From positions 1 to 64,000 of the forward strand of contig JACTAT010000174.1 of assembly GCA_014526335.1 (NCBI GenBank): a stretch of DNA of 64,000 bases, given 5' to 3'. The position numbers and the translations under genes were made by a program. Positions within the stretch are counted from its first letter, which is position 1. Each line of letters opens with the position of its first letter. Origin of the DNA: Chrysaora quinquecirrha. Taxonomy: Eukaryota; Cnidaria; Scyphozoa; Semaeostomeae; Pelagiidae. Below the pieces are notes generated by a model. It did no database searches. It was not told where the DNA came from and saw only the letters and a program-made list of their open reading frames with translations. Positions 47,008 through 58,372 of the stretch are shown piece after piece.

Positions 47008-47897
47008 TTAGCACTCTCCATTGCATTTGCACATAACAGTACACGCAAGTCCAGCATTGACGCATTTGCATCGTCCACCACATCTTTGCTTACAGGAGCA
47101 TTTGATTAGTTCCTGGCAGGCCGCTGATGCATCAGGAAGAGTAGTCCATAAAGGAAACTATGAACCATTCTGGTCACATTGCCACCCCATTCATCGGGTT
47201 TTGGAATTTCTGGACACTTAACAAGACATTGTCCCCAAGCATGAGCTCCTTGGTAGACGGCCCGTCGAGTGTGTTGCATTAATGCATCCCTTGTGGGAGG
47301 AATTGAATCTATCTGCCTTCCCTTCCGGGTGGAGAGCTCCTTTCTTGCTGCATTTATTGATTCTTGGCTGCTTGTCATATTGTATAATAGGATAATGAAT
47401 CGTTCTATTACGGAGATATGAGCATCAGGCAAGACATTAGGAGCTTGTGACAATGCTAAGACAACATCTGTTAAAGCCTCATACACTATCCAGGCCTTCC
47501 GTGCTGCTTTCTTACCGATACCAGCAAAAAATGACACAGTATCACACCCGGTAAGTGAGTGGAACAATGGTAATGTCTTTGCTTTTGCTGGGCCAATAGC
47601 CACTGCCACTTCATGAACTGGGATGTGTCGGAAATTTTTACCTGTTCCAAAGGCAACCCTAAGTTCATCAGGATGCAATTCGTTATAGACTGAAACCGCT
47701 AATACAACGACGTCAGTGTCGACTGTACGTACCATTGGTTTTCGGCAACCATGCAGGATGGCATCAGCAAGGTGAAGAAACATTCTGGAGTCTGCTTCTT
47801 CGTGGGAGCATGGTGAAAGACCTATAAGGCCTTTGCTTGATAAGTTACAAAGAACTTGATCACCTTTTGTTGTGACAATAATAAATTTCCGACACAT
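47008..47897 (-). pseudogene. Transposon-associated protein with FEN/XPG-like acidic motifs, broken
   Basis: A long minus-strand frame has CSHEEADSRMFLHLADA, VRTVDTDVVVLAVSVY and FHSLTGCDTVSFFAGIGKKA, then PKPDEWGG. Near 47185-47191 the family frame is lost by a one-base shift. In the other frame there is a stop at 47158-47160, and then a Cys-rich tail (Cys pairs as KCSCKQRC, GRCKCV and CKCNGEC) ends with TAA at 47008. I recognise this as a repeat-borne protein type common in cnidarian and other invertebrate genomes. The E-E-A-D, D-T-D and G-C-D-T spacing resembles the metal-binding acidic motifs of FEN1/XPG nucleases; that is my inference. The 5' end is cut by the inverted fragment at about 47880, so this is a relic. 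Confidence 0.75.
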
Positions 47898-48098
47898 CCC
47901 AGTTCATGAATTGGCAGTGGCTATTGGCCCAGCAAAAGCAAAGACATTACCATTGTTCCACTCACTTACCAGGTGTGATACTGTGTCATTTTTTGCTGGT
48001 ATCGGTAAGAAAGCAGCATGGAAGGCCTGGATAGTGTATGAGGCTTTAACAGATGTTGTCTTAGCATTGTCACAAGCTCCTAATGTCTTGCCTGATTT
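47879..48098 (+). pseudogene. Inverted fragment of the same reading frame
   Basis: Encodes NFRHIPVHELAVAIGPAKAK through SQAPNVLPD on the plus strand, a head-to-head copy of minus-strand 47424-47636. The motif GCDT has become RCDT. It is joined directly to the right arm at about 48100. Confidence 0.85.
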
Positions 48099-48104
48099 AG
48101 TTGA

Positions 48105-49075
48105 TTTTTTGTTCTAGGTATTATATTCAAGTGTCCCAGCGTAATTCAACAGACGTGAGGAACATTTCGGAATGGGCCCATACTCGTTTATCTGGTTATC
48201 GTTATACAAAGAACAAATTGCTACTATCCGTTTTTAATTTCATTAGTTATAGCAGTTATATCAGTTACATTAGTTTTACTGTTGTATACGTTTTCATTTC
48301 AGGGGATTGGGCCCTAGCACCCCTTTCTAAAAATAGCTTTTGGGGGCACTATTGATTAGCCATGCACTCCATATTTTTCAGTATGTCGATGTTGCAAAAA
48401 ATACATCCGTCGTTTATTTCCCAATTTACACCCGTTTTCACTACTGGGGATTGGGCCCTAGCACCCCTTTCTAAAAATAGCTTTTGGGGGCCTTTATTGA
48501 TTAGCCATGCAGTCCATGTTTCTCAGAATGTTGATGTTGCTAAGAATACCAATTGTTGTATTTATTCGTCGTTTATTTCCCAAGTTACACCTGTTTTTCA
48601 CTTCTGGGGATTTGGCCCTAGTACCCCTTTCTAAAAATAGTTTTGGGGGCATTTTTGATTATTCATGTTTCTCAGCATGTTTAAGTTACTAAGAATACCA
48701 ATTATTGTATTTATCCGTCGTTTATTTTCCAAGTTACACCTGTTTTCACTACTGGGGATTGGGCCCTAGTACCCTTTCTAAAAATAGCTTATGGGGGTAT
48801 TTTTCGATTAGCTATGTACTCCATGTTTCTCAGCATGTTGAAGTGTCTAAGAATACCAATTATTGTATTTATCCGTCGTTTATTTCCCAAGTTACACCTG
48901 TTTTTCACTTCTGGGGATTGGGCTCTAGTGGCCCTATCTAAAAATAGCATTCGAGGGCACTTTTCGGAGTGGCTCTATATCCTATCTTTTTCAGCGTGTC
49001 AAACTGCCCATGTTTACGAAGTTTCATGCTTTTATCACAAAATGAACATTGCACCCTGAAATCTGCTGTACTATA
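48105..49075. repeat. Right arm of foldback element
   Basis: Inverse of the left arm, with five subrepeats and somewhat different internal lengths. Confidence 0.88.
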
Positions 49076-49424
49076 TTCATGCCTACAAATTATGAAGTAC
49101 AATATGCTGGAGTCTCCAATAACATACTCCTAACAAACGCTAACAGAAACCCTAACGCACTTTTCGATGCCGCTCCCTACTCCAACCGAATCGAATCAAG
49201 TTGAATCAAACTAAAGCCAATCCAACCGTAACTAGAATCAAACCTTCAATGAAGCAGGCAGGCAAGCATCTTATTTGTTAACACAGATTAGAGTATATGG
49301 CAGGGCTTGACGCTGATGTGGATCTGCAGCTTGTGCCCCCAGACTGATATTCTAGAATGAATACTCTGGGTACTCATTGACCGACCCCAGAGGGATGGAC
49401 AGCTGAGCTGATTGTAGACTTGCG

Positions 49425-49500
49425 GAAAGTGGCCCCGAAGAGAATCGAACCCACGCTCTGCGATCGTGAGTAAAGTGCCTTGACAACTTAGCCACACCAC
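49425..49500 (-). repeat. tRNA-like sequence (SINE head or tRNA pseudogene)
   Basis: The minus strand reads GGTGTGGCTAAGTTGTCAAG...GTGGGTTCGATTCTC...GGGGCCAC, with a fitting A box (TGGCTAAGTTG) and B box (GGTTCGATTC). The acceptor stem pairs poorly, so I do not call a functional tRNA. Confidence 0.55.
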
Positions 49501-49739
49501 CTATAACAAATAAACAAACATGCTTACTTAACAGACTCTTCACAAAAAGCTTTTTATTATTCTCACCATTTCCCCAGCAAGATGGCCAAGTTTTGGTGTC
49601 AAGAACTCCGTCGTGATATCGTCGGGAATCTGTAGGGCAAACAGGAGACTTTATTTTCAAATTGAGACGGCAGAAATCTACTTTTTCATACTTTACCACG
49701 ACGCAAAAGATTCCAACCAATGCCATGATTCAAGACCAC

Positions 49740-49970
49740 ATAGTCAACGGTTCGAACCCATGCCATGTCAAGTATCTTGATGACGAAGTCAAGGGTTCGA
49801 AACAATGTAATGTGAAGATTCTTGACCACAATTTCAAGGGTTCGGACCCATGCCATCTCAAAATTCTTGGCCACAACATCAAGGGAACAAACCCATCCTA
49901 TGTCAAGATTCTTGACGACCACGTCAAGGGTTCGAACCCATGCAATGTGAAGATTCTTGAGTCAAGGTCA
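49740..49970. repeat. 45 bp minisatellite, about 5 units
   Basis: Units of 45 bp around AAGGGTTCGAACCCATGCCA followed by TGTCAAGATTCTTGACCAC. Because 45 is divisible by three, both strands stay open: KGSNPC-x-VKILD-x-x-V on plus and a related repeat on minus. Each unit also contains GGTTCGAACC, a perfect B-box palindrome. Confidence 0.85.
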
Positions 49971-50039
49971 CTTCCATCTGATTATGACATACCGCCAGTG
50001 AAAATTCATGTCAAAACAAACTTCCATACTATCTGAATC

Positions 50040-52084
50040 ATTTCTATGATCTGAATAATAAACTGAAAGTGCAGGTATAATTAGTTGAGTACTTACGCTA
50101 ATTTCCTTCTGTAAGAAAATACTGCCTCTGTCGAATCTGTACTGCAAAATAAAATTTCAAACTTCAATAAATAACATTGAAAAAAGGCGGGAATGATGAA
50201 GTTGGAAAAGGTATTGTGTTCAATTCAATCGGCTCAGAAAATAAGCTACAGCAGACACTTCTTCTCGTCAACTCACAGGACAATCAGGCTGGTTCCCTTC
50301 ACGTTGCAAAAAAAATACTGGCTCAGCTTCTGGGTATAAATTACGCCTTGGCAATTGTTTCAGTTTATTTCTGACGTTTACACTCCGAGGAGCGTCAGAC
50401 CAAGCAGCATGAGAGCGCAACGAGGAACGAATGTTTCTGTGACCAATTCATTCTCATTTCTGCCTTTTTTAGAACCCTGATAGCTTATCTATTTTATTTG
50501 TTAGTAGTAAATAGAATAACAAAACAGATAACATGAAATTTATGATACATCACCTTCCAACCGACAGATCTATTATGCTAACTCCTGTTGTTGTATCGCC
50601 ATTCAAAACTGTATGAATTATTGGGGCAGCCCCTCTCCATCTGGGTAGCAAAGAGGAGTGTGCATTCAACATTCCCCTAAAAGAATATATCAGAAATAAA
50701 TAAGATTAAAAATTAATCATGATTAGAAATGAATCTTAAATCTAAAATAACCGTTGTGACATTGTATTACATTGTGACCTACTCGCACTACATATATATC
50801 TGGTCCACACGTCCACATCGTCCACATGAACTTGGACTCCCTCCCCTCCATCTCTCTATAACTGTGTATATATATCTGGTCCAAACGTCCACATGAATTT
50901 CGACTCCCTTTATCTCTCTATATGTGTGTATAAATAGACGTAGCATAAAGACGAACCTACTGAAGTTCTGTATTATTTTCTTCGGAATAAGATGACCAAA
51001 CGATGCAACGATTCCAAAATCAAAGAGGCTTGCTAAATTGCTAAAAAAAATATGGAAAATTTCTAACTAGAAAAGCGAATTAAATTCTAGAATATTGACT
51101 TGGTTTGAAGCAGTTCGACAAGGAGATGCATTGCCATTCTGAGGTGGCTCAGAATACTGGTTAGTGGAGTCAATTGAGTCGCAATGAAAGTGTAGTCTCA
51201 GAGATTAGATTTCGAGAAAATTTCTAAGCCCCCAAGATGTACCTTGAAGCGACCAAAATAACCACTGCATCTCTTGTAAACGGCACAAACAAATTCTGCT
51301 TTTTCCACTGAAATATTCGTTACATCATGCTGAAGTGACTGACAAAAGTCGTTGGAACTCACTGTCTGGTTTCCTTTTCTTCTGACAAATACAGAGATTC
51401 AACCTACTCCCTCCGAAACATTGTTGTTTTGCTAGCCGACGGTCTTAACTTCGACTAGAGCATCACCCGCGCTCGTGAGCAACTTTAATCGTCGTTCACC
51501 AACATTGTTCTGCTGAGAGAAGGGAATCTGCTGCTGTTTCTGAAGAGAAAGCAAATAAAGTGTTCCAAGTCTTTTGACAGGCATTGTAGCTTAAGCGTTT
51601 CGGATATTGCAATCCTTGTTTTTTTGCGTACCAGGCCTTGTGGTAATCAACAAAACGGTAATTGTTGTAATCAAATTTTTTCAATGTTCTGGTCGTAAAG
51701 TGGACGTTAAAAAAGGACGATAGTTTTTTGCTGTTTTCTAAAGCTCTGACAAGCTTGAACTTTACGGAGATTTGAGACTTTACCTGATATTTTCTTTGTT
51801 CCACGTGTGCATGTCAATATTATTCTCCTTAACGAAGTCGATAAACTCGTTTGTTTTCCTCTTTCTCTAAAAATCGATAGGGAGTCAGCTTCTTATATTC
51901 TACAAGTCTCATGCCGAAATCTAAACTATTTGTAATATTAAAAGATTCACTGAATTCCAAAAAGAGCCTTTTTAGGGTATCTTCACTTTGGAAGGGTCCT
52001 CTTCTTTCTCTAAAGAAGAGAGTTTGGTCAAGGCTTGGAATGGAACCAAGGAACAAATGTGGAGGACAAGGGGCAGCCATGTTT
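50040..52084. other. Intergenic with one short tandem duplication
   Basis: At about 50785-50930 a segment of about 80 bp (ATATATCTGGTCCA...CTCCC...TCTCTCTATA) occurs twice. Open frames at 51496-52080 (minus) match no family I know. Confidence 0.5.
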
Positions 52085-52255
52085 TAGGTGAAGGTGAAGC
52101 AAAAATGTTGTTTTTAGCGTCTTTGGCTGAGATCTCAGAAGTAGATGAACGAACGAGACCTCGACCCAAGCTGTTGCTGGGGTTCAAACCCCAACCCCGC
52201 CGAGCTCCTGACACAACGAGCCAGCTGGATTAGACCACGTCGCCGAAGATTAGAA
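52085..52255 (-). repeat. SINE-like repeat, family 2
   Basis: Contains GTGAAGGTGAAGC...GGGGTTCAAACCCC and CCAGCTGGATTAGACCACGT. Relatives are at 6700 and in 54385-54930. Confidence 0.7.
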
Positions 52256-52496
52256 CCAGGTTTGCAGTTCCATGGCAAATGCTTAGTTTGGTTCCTTAGG
52301 TATTGATCACTGAATGGAAGAGTATCAATATGGTGGAACTGATGTTATACTTGTATAGCATTAACTAAGGAATAAGAACTAGGTGAGTTGATGTTTGTAC
52401 ATGAATGTAAAAGATGACCACAATGTCTTAAGAACTCTGGATATTGTCAAACTGTGGATGTGGGTCAATTTATAATCATTCTATAATCAGACAATT

Positions 52497-52790
52497 GTGG
52501 TCTCTGTGGCGCAGTGGTTAGCGTGCTGGGCTCACAACGAGAATGTTGTGTGTTCGAGCCATGGTCTTTCCACTTGTGGCTGCAGGGATAATAACCTTGG
52601 GCAAGAGTTCTTAACACAAATGTGCCTATCTCTACCAAGGTGTATCTCTCTACCCAGTTGTATAAATGGGTACCTGGTCGGTAGTTATGAGCGCCATGTG
52701 TGGCTGCACCCTGCTACATGCTAATGCATCCAGACCAGGGGTAAAGTGAAAAGTCGACTGAGTAGCCCTAGGCTAATAGTAGACTCAAAA
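52497..52790 (+). repeat. tRNA-derived SINE
   Basis: The tRNA-like head TCTGTGGCGCAGTGGTTAGC (A box) and GTGTTCGAGCC (B box) is followed by a body with TATAAATGGGTACCTGG and an end near GCCCTAGGCTAATAG. This matches the general layout of tRNA-derived SINEs of marine invertebrates. No terminal duplication was determined. Confidence 0.78.
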
Positions 52791-54384
52791 ATGACAACTT
52801 CACCATACTTGGCAAGTTGTCACATTGTTCCTTTAGGCTGATAATGAAGACTTCAGCTTTTTCTAGCAACGCATAACTTACTTAATTGGAAGAGTATGCA
52901 TCCAAACCTTGGAAGTAGTAACAATTTTGGTGTACAACTAGAAGGGCTGATACTGCATCGGTTTTGCTTTCTTGGAGCATGTCTTCTGTAGCTTCCTATC
53001 CTCTGCAGAATTCACTGTGCAAGGATGGAGGATCAAATTTATGGGATCTTTACGACTTCACCTCAAGTGCTAAGTTCACAGCTAATTCCTACCCGGCTTG
53101 AGTTAAAATGAGAAGAGTCTGAGTGAGTCTTTCTTCTGCTGTCATCCTACTTGCATTTTCCACTGCAAGGCTTTCCACGACCAGCTGTTGCGGAAGTTGA
53201 CTGCTGATAACATCTGGAGGATGTGCACGGATTACATCATTATTAACTTGCGGTTGCCACTGCTGATGGAGGATATAATATTTGGTACCTATCTTACTTC
53301 ACCAACATTGTTAAGTAGATGAAGCTGTGGTCAAGATACAGGGCCTGGAACTGGAACATCTTCTTTCGCCTTCCTACTTTGCACCATCCCTGGCAAAGTT
53401 GTCTGTAATGAAGCGTCTTTGGAAAGTTAATGCTATAGAATGCAGAGAGCATACCTGGTGCATTACCTTTAGATAAGACTGTGAAAACGGCAAGTTCTGG
53501 TCCTAAGGGATACTCCAATTGCTATGATCTTGACCATCGCCAGCCTCAAAGGATAATTGAAATCGGATATGGAGAAGGATCACCTTAAAGGATCATTGAA
53601 ATCGGAGACAGAGACGGATCTTTAAGGGCAAAGAACAATAGATAACATCAGTTAGAAGCCTTGCAAACTTTGCCCTCCAAAATATCTATCAAATTGAAAA
53701 TTGGAAGTTGCTCATGGAGTAGTCTGCTTCGCTGCTGGGCCAACTGTTGTACATGTTCCATTATCAGATCAATCCTTGTCAGCAAATGGCTTGCAAAAAA
53801 TATTAGGAGTAGATTACTTGATTATTTTGAATGACATCCACTGCTTCTCGGTTCTTGAAACACTGATGCCAGCATCTTGGAGTCTACTGTTCAGGGCATC
53901 AGGCAGTAATTTTGTCATGGTGATAACAGCAGGGTTATGGGTGTGACTGCAATGATTATAATGAACATATGGTAATAGAACAGGATAAGGTTGGTGATAA
54001 AGGCATAGCACAGATAACTATGATTATGATGTTCATGGTGATGTTGATAAAAACTAGGGTGATTTGAATCTACTGGAGGTGAATGTCAAACAGTGTATTA
54101 TGTGCCAGTTGTTGGGTCAAAGAAATACATGAACCAACGAGACCTCCAACCTGGCTGTTACACTACCATTTCTAGGGATCAAGTAATGACCTCAATGTGC
54201 TCCTGGCACTACAAGCACCTTGAGAAAGATCACAGCAAGGTTTATGTTCCGGAGTGGAATAGTTTCTGTGTCAGCAATTCATGGGAAAACAATAGTTGCT
54301 ATTGCTCTTCTATTATTTTCATCCATGTTCTTTTCTGCACAGCAAGCAGAAGAAATCCAGTCTGGTTTAAGTTAGGTGAAGAAC
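52791..54384. other. Intergenic, nothing recognised
   Basis: Only short frames without recognisable motifs. Confidence 0.5.
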
Positions 54385-54930
54385 CTGACGGTGAAATGGT
54401 GTTTTAGCACCAGTCACTAGGATCTCAATAGCAAGTTAACTAATTGAGACCTTGACCCTTGGTGCAACATTACTGTACTTAGCTGAGGCTCAAACCCCCA
54501 TATGGCTGGTCTGCAACCTGTGAGAATGACGATTTCTGCACAAAAAGCAGGAGAAATCCAGTATGGCTTTTATATTAGATGAAGATGAAGGTGAAGGTGA
54601 AATGGTGTTTTAGCGCCAGTCACTAGGATCTCAGTAGTAGGTTAACTAATCAAGACCTCAACCCTGGCTGTGACGCTACCGTGGCTGGGCATCAAACCAT
54701 GAACAAATTAAGCTTCTGACAACACGAGTCAGCTGGATTGCACCACAATGCCACAGCACGCCAAAGATGAAGTTGAAATTGTGTATTTAGTGTCAGTTGC
54801 TATGATCTCAGTAGCAGGTTGACAAATTGGGACCTTGATCCTAGCTGTGATGCTGCCAACTGCCATAGCTGGGGCTTGTACAACAACCTTGCTGAGCCTC
54901 TGACACCACTAACCAGCTGGATTAGACCCA
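54385..54930 (-). repeat. Cluster of three SINE-like repeats, family 2
   Basis: Three direct copies start at about 54385, 54570 and 54760, each with GTGAA(A)TGGTGTTTTAGCGCCAGT-like starts and GCTGAGG/GCTGGG...CAAAC centres. They differ by many substitutions, so they are old. Confidence 0.7.
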
Positions 54931-55710
54931 GCACCTTATGATGAAGATCATGGCTGACTCATATTGAGGAATGAAGATGACAATGCCTTACCATGGGCAT
55001 GGCAGTAGAATTTGGCGATTCTGTAGTCACCACTTCAATGTGACTTATCTTTGTCTTGTCTTCCTTGTAATTTCTGTTGACAGAAATAATAATGGAATGA
55101 CAAAAGCTCACTGTGATTTCATTCAATTTTAAAACAATACTAAAACTGACATGACACAATGATAGTGTTGTACAAAATTCTTGATTGGGTACTAACTGCA
55201 TCCTGTCTACCAGGTGGTTGAGTGGACCAATGCTGAATGAATCTGATCCAAAATATAAGATCTTGATTGACGATTTGTGTCTGCATAAAACGGTAGCTGC
55301 TCTCTGTAATTTGCGAAGTTGGAACTTGCGAGTTTTTAGGCCTAGGCAGTGGCCCAAATCATACATGATCATGATGATAGGTATGTTTGAATTGATTGGG
55401 TTGCTCAACGAGAGTCTAGTGTTCTTCTATCTGAAGTCGATCTTTCTGATGAAATCCGATGACTTTTCAAAAGAAAATAATTTCATATTTGAAGTCGTCT
55501 GCAATGAACAACAAGCGAAGTGGCCAAAGTCAAAAATTCTAGAGAACAAGGTTGCCATTTGCAATCAGTCTCGTTGTGGTGAAATTCAAAATGAGGCAGG
55601 TAAAAAATGTCCAGTTTTTTCAAGAACTTTGACTTCAAGAAGCAAAGCAGTCAGCCAGTCAGTGAAAAGGCAAAGCAAGATATAAAGTCAAAGCGGGTTT
55701 ATAGGGCAAA
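54931..55710. other. Upstream region of CIAO3
   Basis: Open frames exist on both strands (55185-55685 plus, 54959-55408 minus) but neither shows a known motif. It is probably promoter and 5' UTR; no TATA box was assigned. Confidence 0.4.
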
Positions 55711-55902
55711 ATGGCCCAGTTTAGTGGCGTAGTACAATTGACAGACCTTGATGACTTCATAACGCCGTCTCAAGAATGCATTAAACCTGTTAAAGTTGAG
55801 AAAACATCAACAAAAGATAAAGGAATTGCTGCAATAAAGATTGAAGCAGATGGGTCCTATTTTCAAGTGAATGAAGATGGCAATGAAGTCAGACTAAAGA
55901 AG
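55711..55902 (+). CDS. CIAO3: CIAO3 exon 1
   Basis: 64 codons beginning [20 protein letters not shown] and ending RLKK, with donor GTAAAG. It carries the first cluster Cys. Confidence 0.95.
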
Positions 55903-57986
55903 GTAAAGATATCAGGATGTCTAGCTCTAGCAGGATAAAAAAAATTCTACTAATTTCTAATTCAACCAACTTCGTTTTTGTCCAGCCCAAAAAATGTTTA
56001 GAGAGCTCAGAGCTGAATCTATCATAGATAATATGTTTAGCAGCATAACCCAAAAACATCCAAAACATTAGGGACGAAAGGGCACGGTCAATTACAAATA
56101 GGGTGTGATTTTCAGAACAAATACACTCATTTTTTTTATAAGAAACCCGTTTATAAGAAACTCAGTACTGAGATCAATATTGGTTAAGAAACTTTCAGTA
56201 CTCGACCAAAAATGGTAAGAAACTCGCAGGTCTCAAGAATCTTTAGAATTAGAAATAAAGCATCGAGAAAACAAACTTCTGTTGCACCATAAGTGTCTAT
56301 TTTGACAGAAAAAACAGCTGATGTAAACGTGAATTGTTGTGTCAATTGCCCGTTTTGGCACTTAAAAATTTTGATTCTAAGAAACTGCTAAGAAACTTTC
56401 AGTACCAAATTTGTCCCAAAACTAAGAAACTTTGGGTACTGACCAAAAATCTTAGTTTCTTATAAAAAAAAAAGAGTGTAACCAAGACATACCCTGCAAC
56501 ATTTTAGTCATCACATTTAGTCTGATATACAGAACCTACCCTTGTTGGGCGGTGATTGGGGGCAACACTCCCCCCTTAACTACAATACAGTATTGCCCAT
56601 GATAACTATAAGCTTTTAATACCAGAAATTTTTTGGTACCCCTATCATACCCCCCTTCAGATTGGCAGAAGACATGTTCCTAAAGCTTCTTTTTGTTAAC
56701 TCTCATTCTTTGAATTTTCCTTACAGGCTTCAATCACACTCAATGATTGTCTTGCTTGCAGTGGTTGCATCACATCAGCTGAAACAGTTCTGATAACCCA
56801 ACAGAGTCAACATGAGCTTTACAAAATCCTCTCTGCAAACCAACAACTTATCAACGAAGGCAAAAACGACCAGGCACAAATAATTGTTGTATCTATTGCA
56901 CCACAGGTTAGAGCATCAATTGCTGCAAAATTCAATTTAGACGCAACACAAACAGCAGGTAAATTAACAAATTTCTTCAAAACCCTTGGGGTGCATTATG
57001 TTTTTGACACCACATTTTCTAGAGATTTCAGCCTAATGGAATCGCAAAGGGAATTTATAAGAAGGTTCAAAGAATCACAGACTGGACAGAAAACAATGCC
57101 AATGCTGGCATCTGCATGCCCAGGATGGATTTGCTATGCCGAGAAAACACATGGGCATTTTATTCTGCCTTATATCAGCACTACTAAATCCCCACAGCAA
57201 ATTATGGGGTCTTTGGTGAAGAGCTTCATGGGGGGAAATATTGGGAAGACCCCAGACCAAATTTACCATGTAACTGTAATGCCATGCTACGATAAAAAAC
57301 TGGAGGCATCAAGGCAGGATTTTTATAATGATATCTACAGAACCAGAGATGTAGACTGTGTGTTAACGTCAATGGAACTTGAGAAAATGTTTGAGGAGCA
57401 GGGTGTGATTTTAAGTGAAATTCCAACTGTGCCTCTAGATACCCCATTTTCAAGCATGAATGAAAATGGGGGGCTATTGAGTCATCAGGGAGGGGGTTCA
57501 GGGGGATATGCAGAGCATATATTCCGATTCGCAGCAAGAGAATTATTTGGCATTGATAACGTGAACATTGAGTATAAGACATTGAGGAATAAAGATTTTA
57601 AAGAGCTTCAATTGATTATTGATGGTAAAGTCATGTTGAATTTTGGACTTGCCTATGGATTCAGGAACATACAGAATTTAGTTCAGAAGCTAAAAAGGGG
57701 AAAGTCTCAGTACCATTTTGTGGAGGTTATGGCTTGTCCATCAGGTTGCTTGAATGGTGGGGGTCAATTGCGAGCTTCATCTACAGAAGAGGCAAAAGAA
57801 TTGCTTCTAAAAGTCAAGGATATTTATGAGTCAGTGCCCAGTAGGGTTCCATCTGAGAATAAACTTGTTCTAGAGTTATATGATCAATGGTTAGGAGGGA
57901 TAGACTCAGAACAGGCAAAGACAATGTTGCATACTAAGTATCATGAAATTGAGAAACAATCTAGTTCTTTGGCAATTAAATGGTAA
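55711..57986 (+). CDS. CIAO3: CIAO3 (NARFL/IOP1), cytosolic Fe-S assembly factor, two exons
   Basis: join(55711..55902, 56727..57986) gives 483 residues, close to human CIAO3 (476). It is a [FeFe]-hydrogenase-like protein that links the early and late steps of cytosolic iron-sulphur protein assembly. The N-terminal cluster Cys are C23 (PSQEC) and C72, C75, C78 (DCLACSGC). The C-terminal cluster Cys are C195 (SACPGW), C251 (MPCYDKK), C401 and C405 (MACPSGC). The GGGSGGY and AYGFRNIQN motifs are intact. It ends in Ile-Lys-Trp; a C-terminal Trp is conserved in this family and fits the CIA targeting signal. The start is chosen at ATG in AAAATGGCC, a good Kozak context. Phase-0 GT-AG intron. ATTAAA signals lie at 57992 and 58022. 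Looks functional. Confidence 0.97.
56124..56478. mobile_element. 355 bp MITE in the CIAO3 intron, TA duplication
   Basis: Termini CACTCATTTTTTTTATAAGA and CTTATAAAAAAAAAAGAGTG flanked by TA (56122-56123, 56479-56480), with internal TAAGAAACTTTCAGTAC repeats. TA duplication is typical of Tc1/mariner-type elements. Non-coding. Confidence 0.82.
56727..57986 (+). CDS. CIAO3: CIAO3 exon 2
   Basis: 419 codons plus TAA after acceptor TTTCCTTACAG. It begins [20 protein letters not shown] and contains the whole hydrogenase-like domain uninterrupted. Confidence 0.96.
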   Translation, partial: ASITLNDCLACSGCITSAETVLITQQSQHELYKILSANQQLINEGKNDQAQIIVVSIAPQVRASIAAKFNLDATQTAGKLTNFFKTLGVHYVFDTTFSRDFSLMESQREFIRRFKESQTGQKTMPMLASACPGWICYAEKTHGHFILPYISTTKSPQQIMGSLVKSFMGGNIGKTPDQIYHVTVMPCYDKKLEASRQDFYNDIYRTRDVDCVLTSMELEKMFEEQGVILSEIPTVPLDTPFSSMNENGGLLSHQGGGSGGYAEHIFRFAARELFGIDNVNIEYKTLRNKDFKELQLIIDGKVMLNFGLAYGFRNIQNLVQKLKRGKSQYHFVEVMACPSGCLNGGGQLRASSTEEAKELLLKVKDIYESVPSRVPSENKLVLELYDQWLGGIDSEQAKTMLHTKYHEIEKQSSSLAIKW

Positions 57987-58079
57987 CAATAATTAAATAC
58001 CATACACATTTTTGACAAGCAATTAAACTGTGGAATTATTATTATGGAATTCAGATGAAAAGACCGAAATGTTAGAAAT

Positions 58080-58370
58080 TTGTTTGTATCATAATGCCGA
58101 AGTCTGCCGATTGGTGCTGAGAGTCGAGTCTGCCGAGTGGCACGGTCTGCCAAGTGACGTGACGAATGGCAGAATCTGCCGAATAGTGCCAAGAGCCGAG
58201 TCTGCCAAGTGGCAAAGTCTGCCGAGTGACGTCAAATGTTTTCCGAATGGTGCCGTGACCCGAGTCTGCCGAGTGGCGAAGACTGCCGATGCCGAGTGAC
58301 GTCAAATGTTTTTCGAATGGTGCCGTGACCCGAGTCTGCCGAGTGGCGAAGTCTGCCGAGTGACGTCAAA
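58080..58370. repeat. GTCTGCCGAGTGGC minisatellite
   Basis: Imperfect repetition of GAGTCTGCCGAGTGGC and GTGACGTCAAATGTTTT(C/T)CGAATGGTGCC. It continues after a MITE at 58740-58825. Confidence 0.82.
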
Positions 58371-58372
58371 TA

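Larger units (their letters stand above)
45945..49075. mobile_element. Foldback-type element, about 3.1 kb
   Basis: Arms of about 0.92-0.97 kb (45945-46868 and 48105-49075) are inverted copies, from CAGCAGATTT at the outside to AAATCAACTAA at the inside. Each arm contains about five tandem subrepeats of about 146-159 bp with the landmark GCTATTTTTAGAAAGGGG. Between them lie a broken reading frame on the minus strand and an inverted piece of the same frame. Long TIRs with internal tandem repeats are the hallmark of foldback elements (Drosophila FB, sea urchin TU). No target duplication could be fixed. Confidence 0.82.

Noticed and set aside
49740..49970. Regular 45 bp repeats resembling a CRISPR array
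   Set aside because: Units are contiguous with no unique spacers and the genome is eukaryotic; it is a minisatellite.
51496..52080. Two adjacent minus-strand frames of 83-102 residues, with a one-frame offset between them
   Set aside because: No family could be named and the upstream part overlaps a SINE-like repeat; insufficient support for a gene or pseudogene.
52497..52570. Possible functional tRNA gene
   Set aside because: The A and B boxes fit, but the acceptor stem does not close and a SINE body follows.
55185..55685. 166-residue frame upstream of CIAO3
   Set aside because: No recognised motif, and it overlaps another frame on the minus strand; it may be UTR. Left unassigned.
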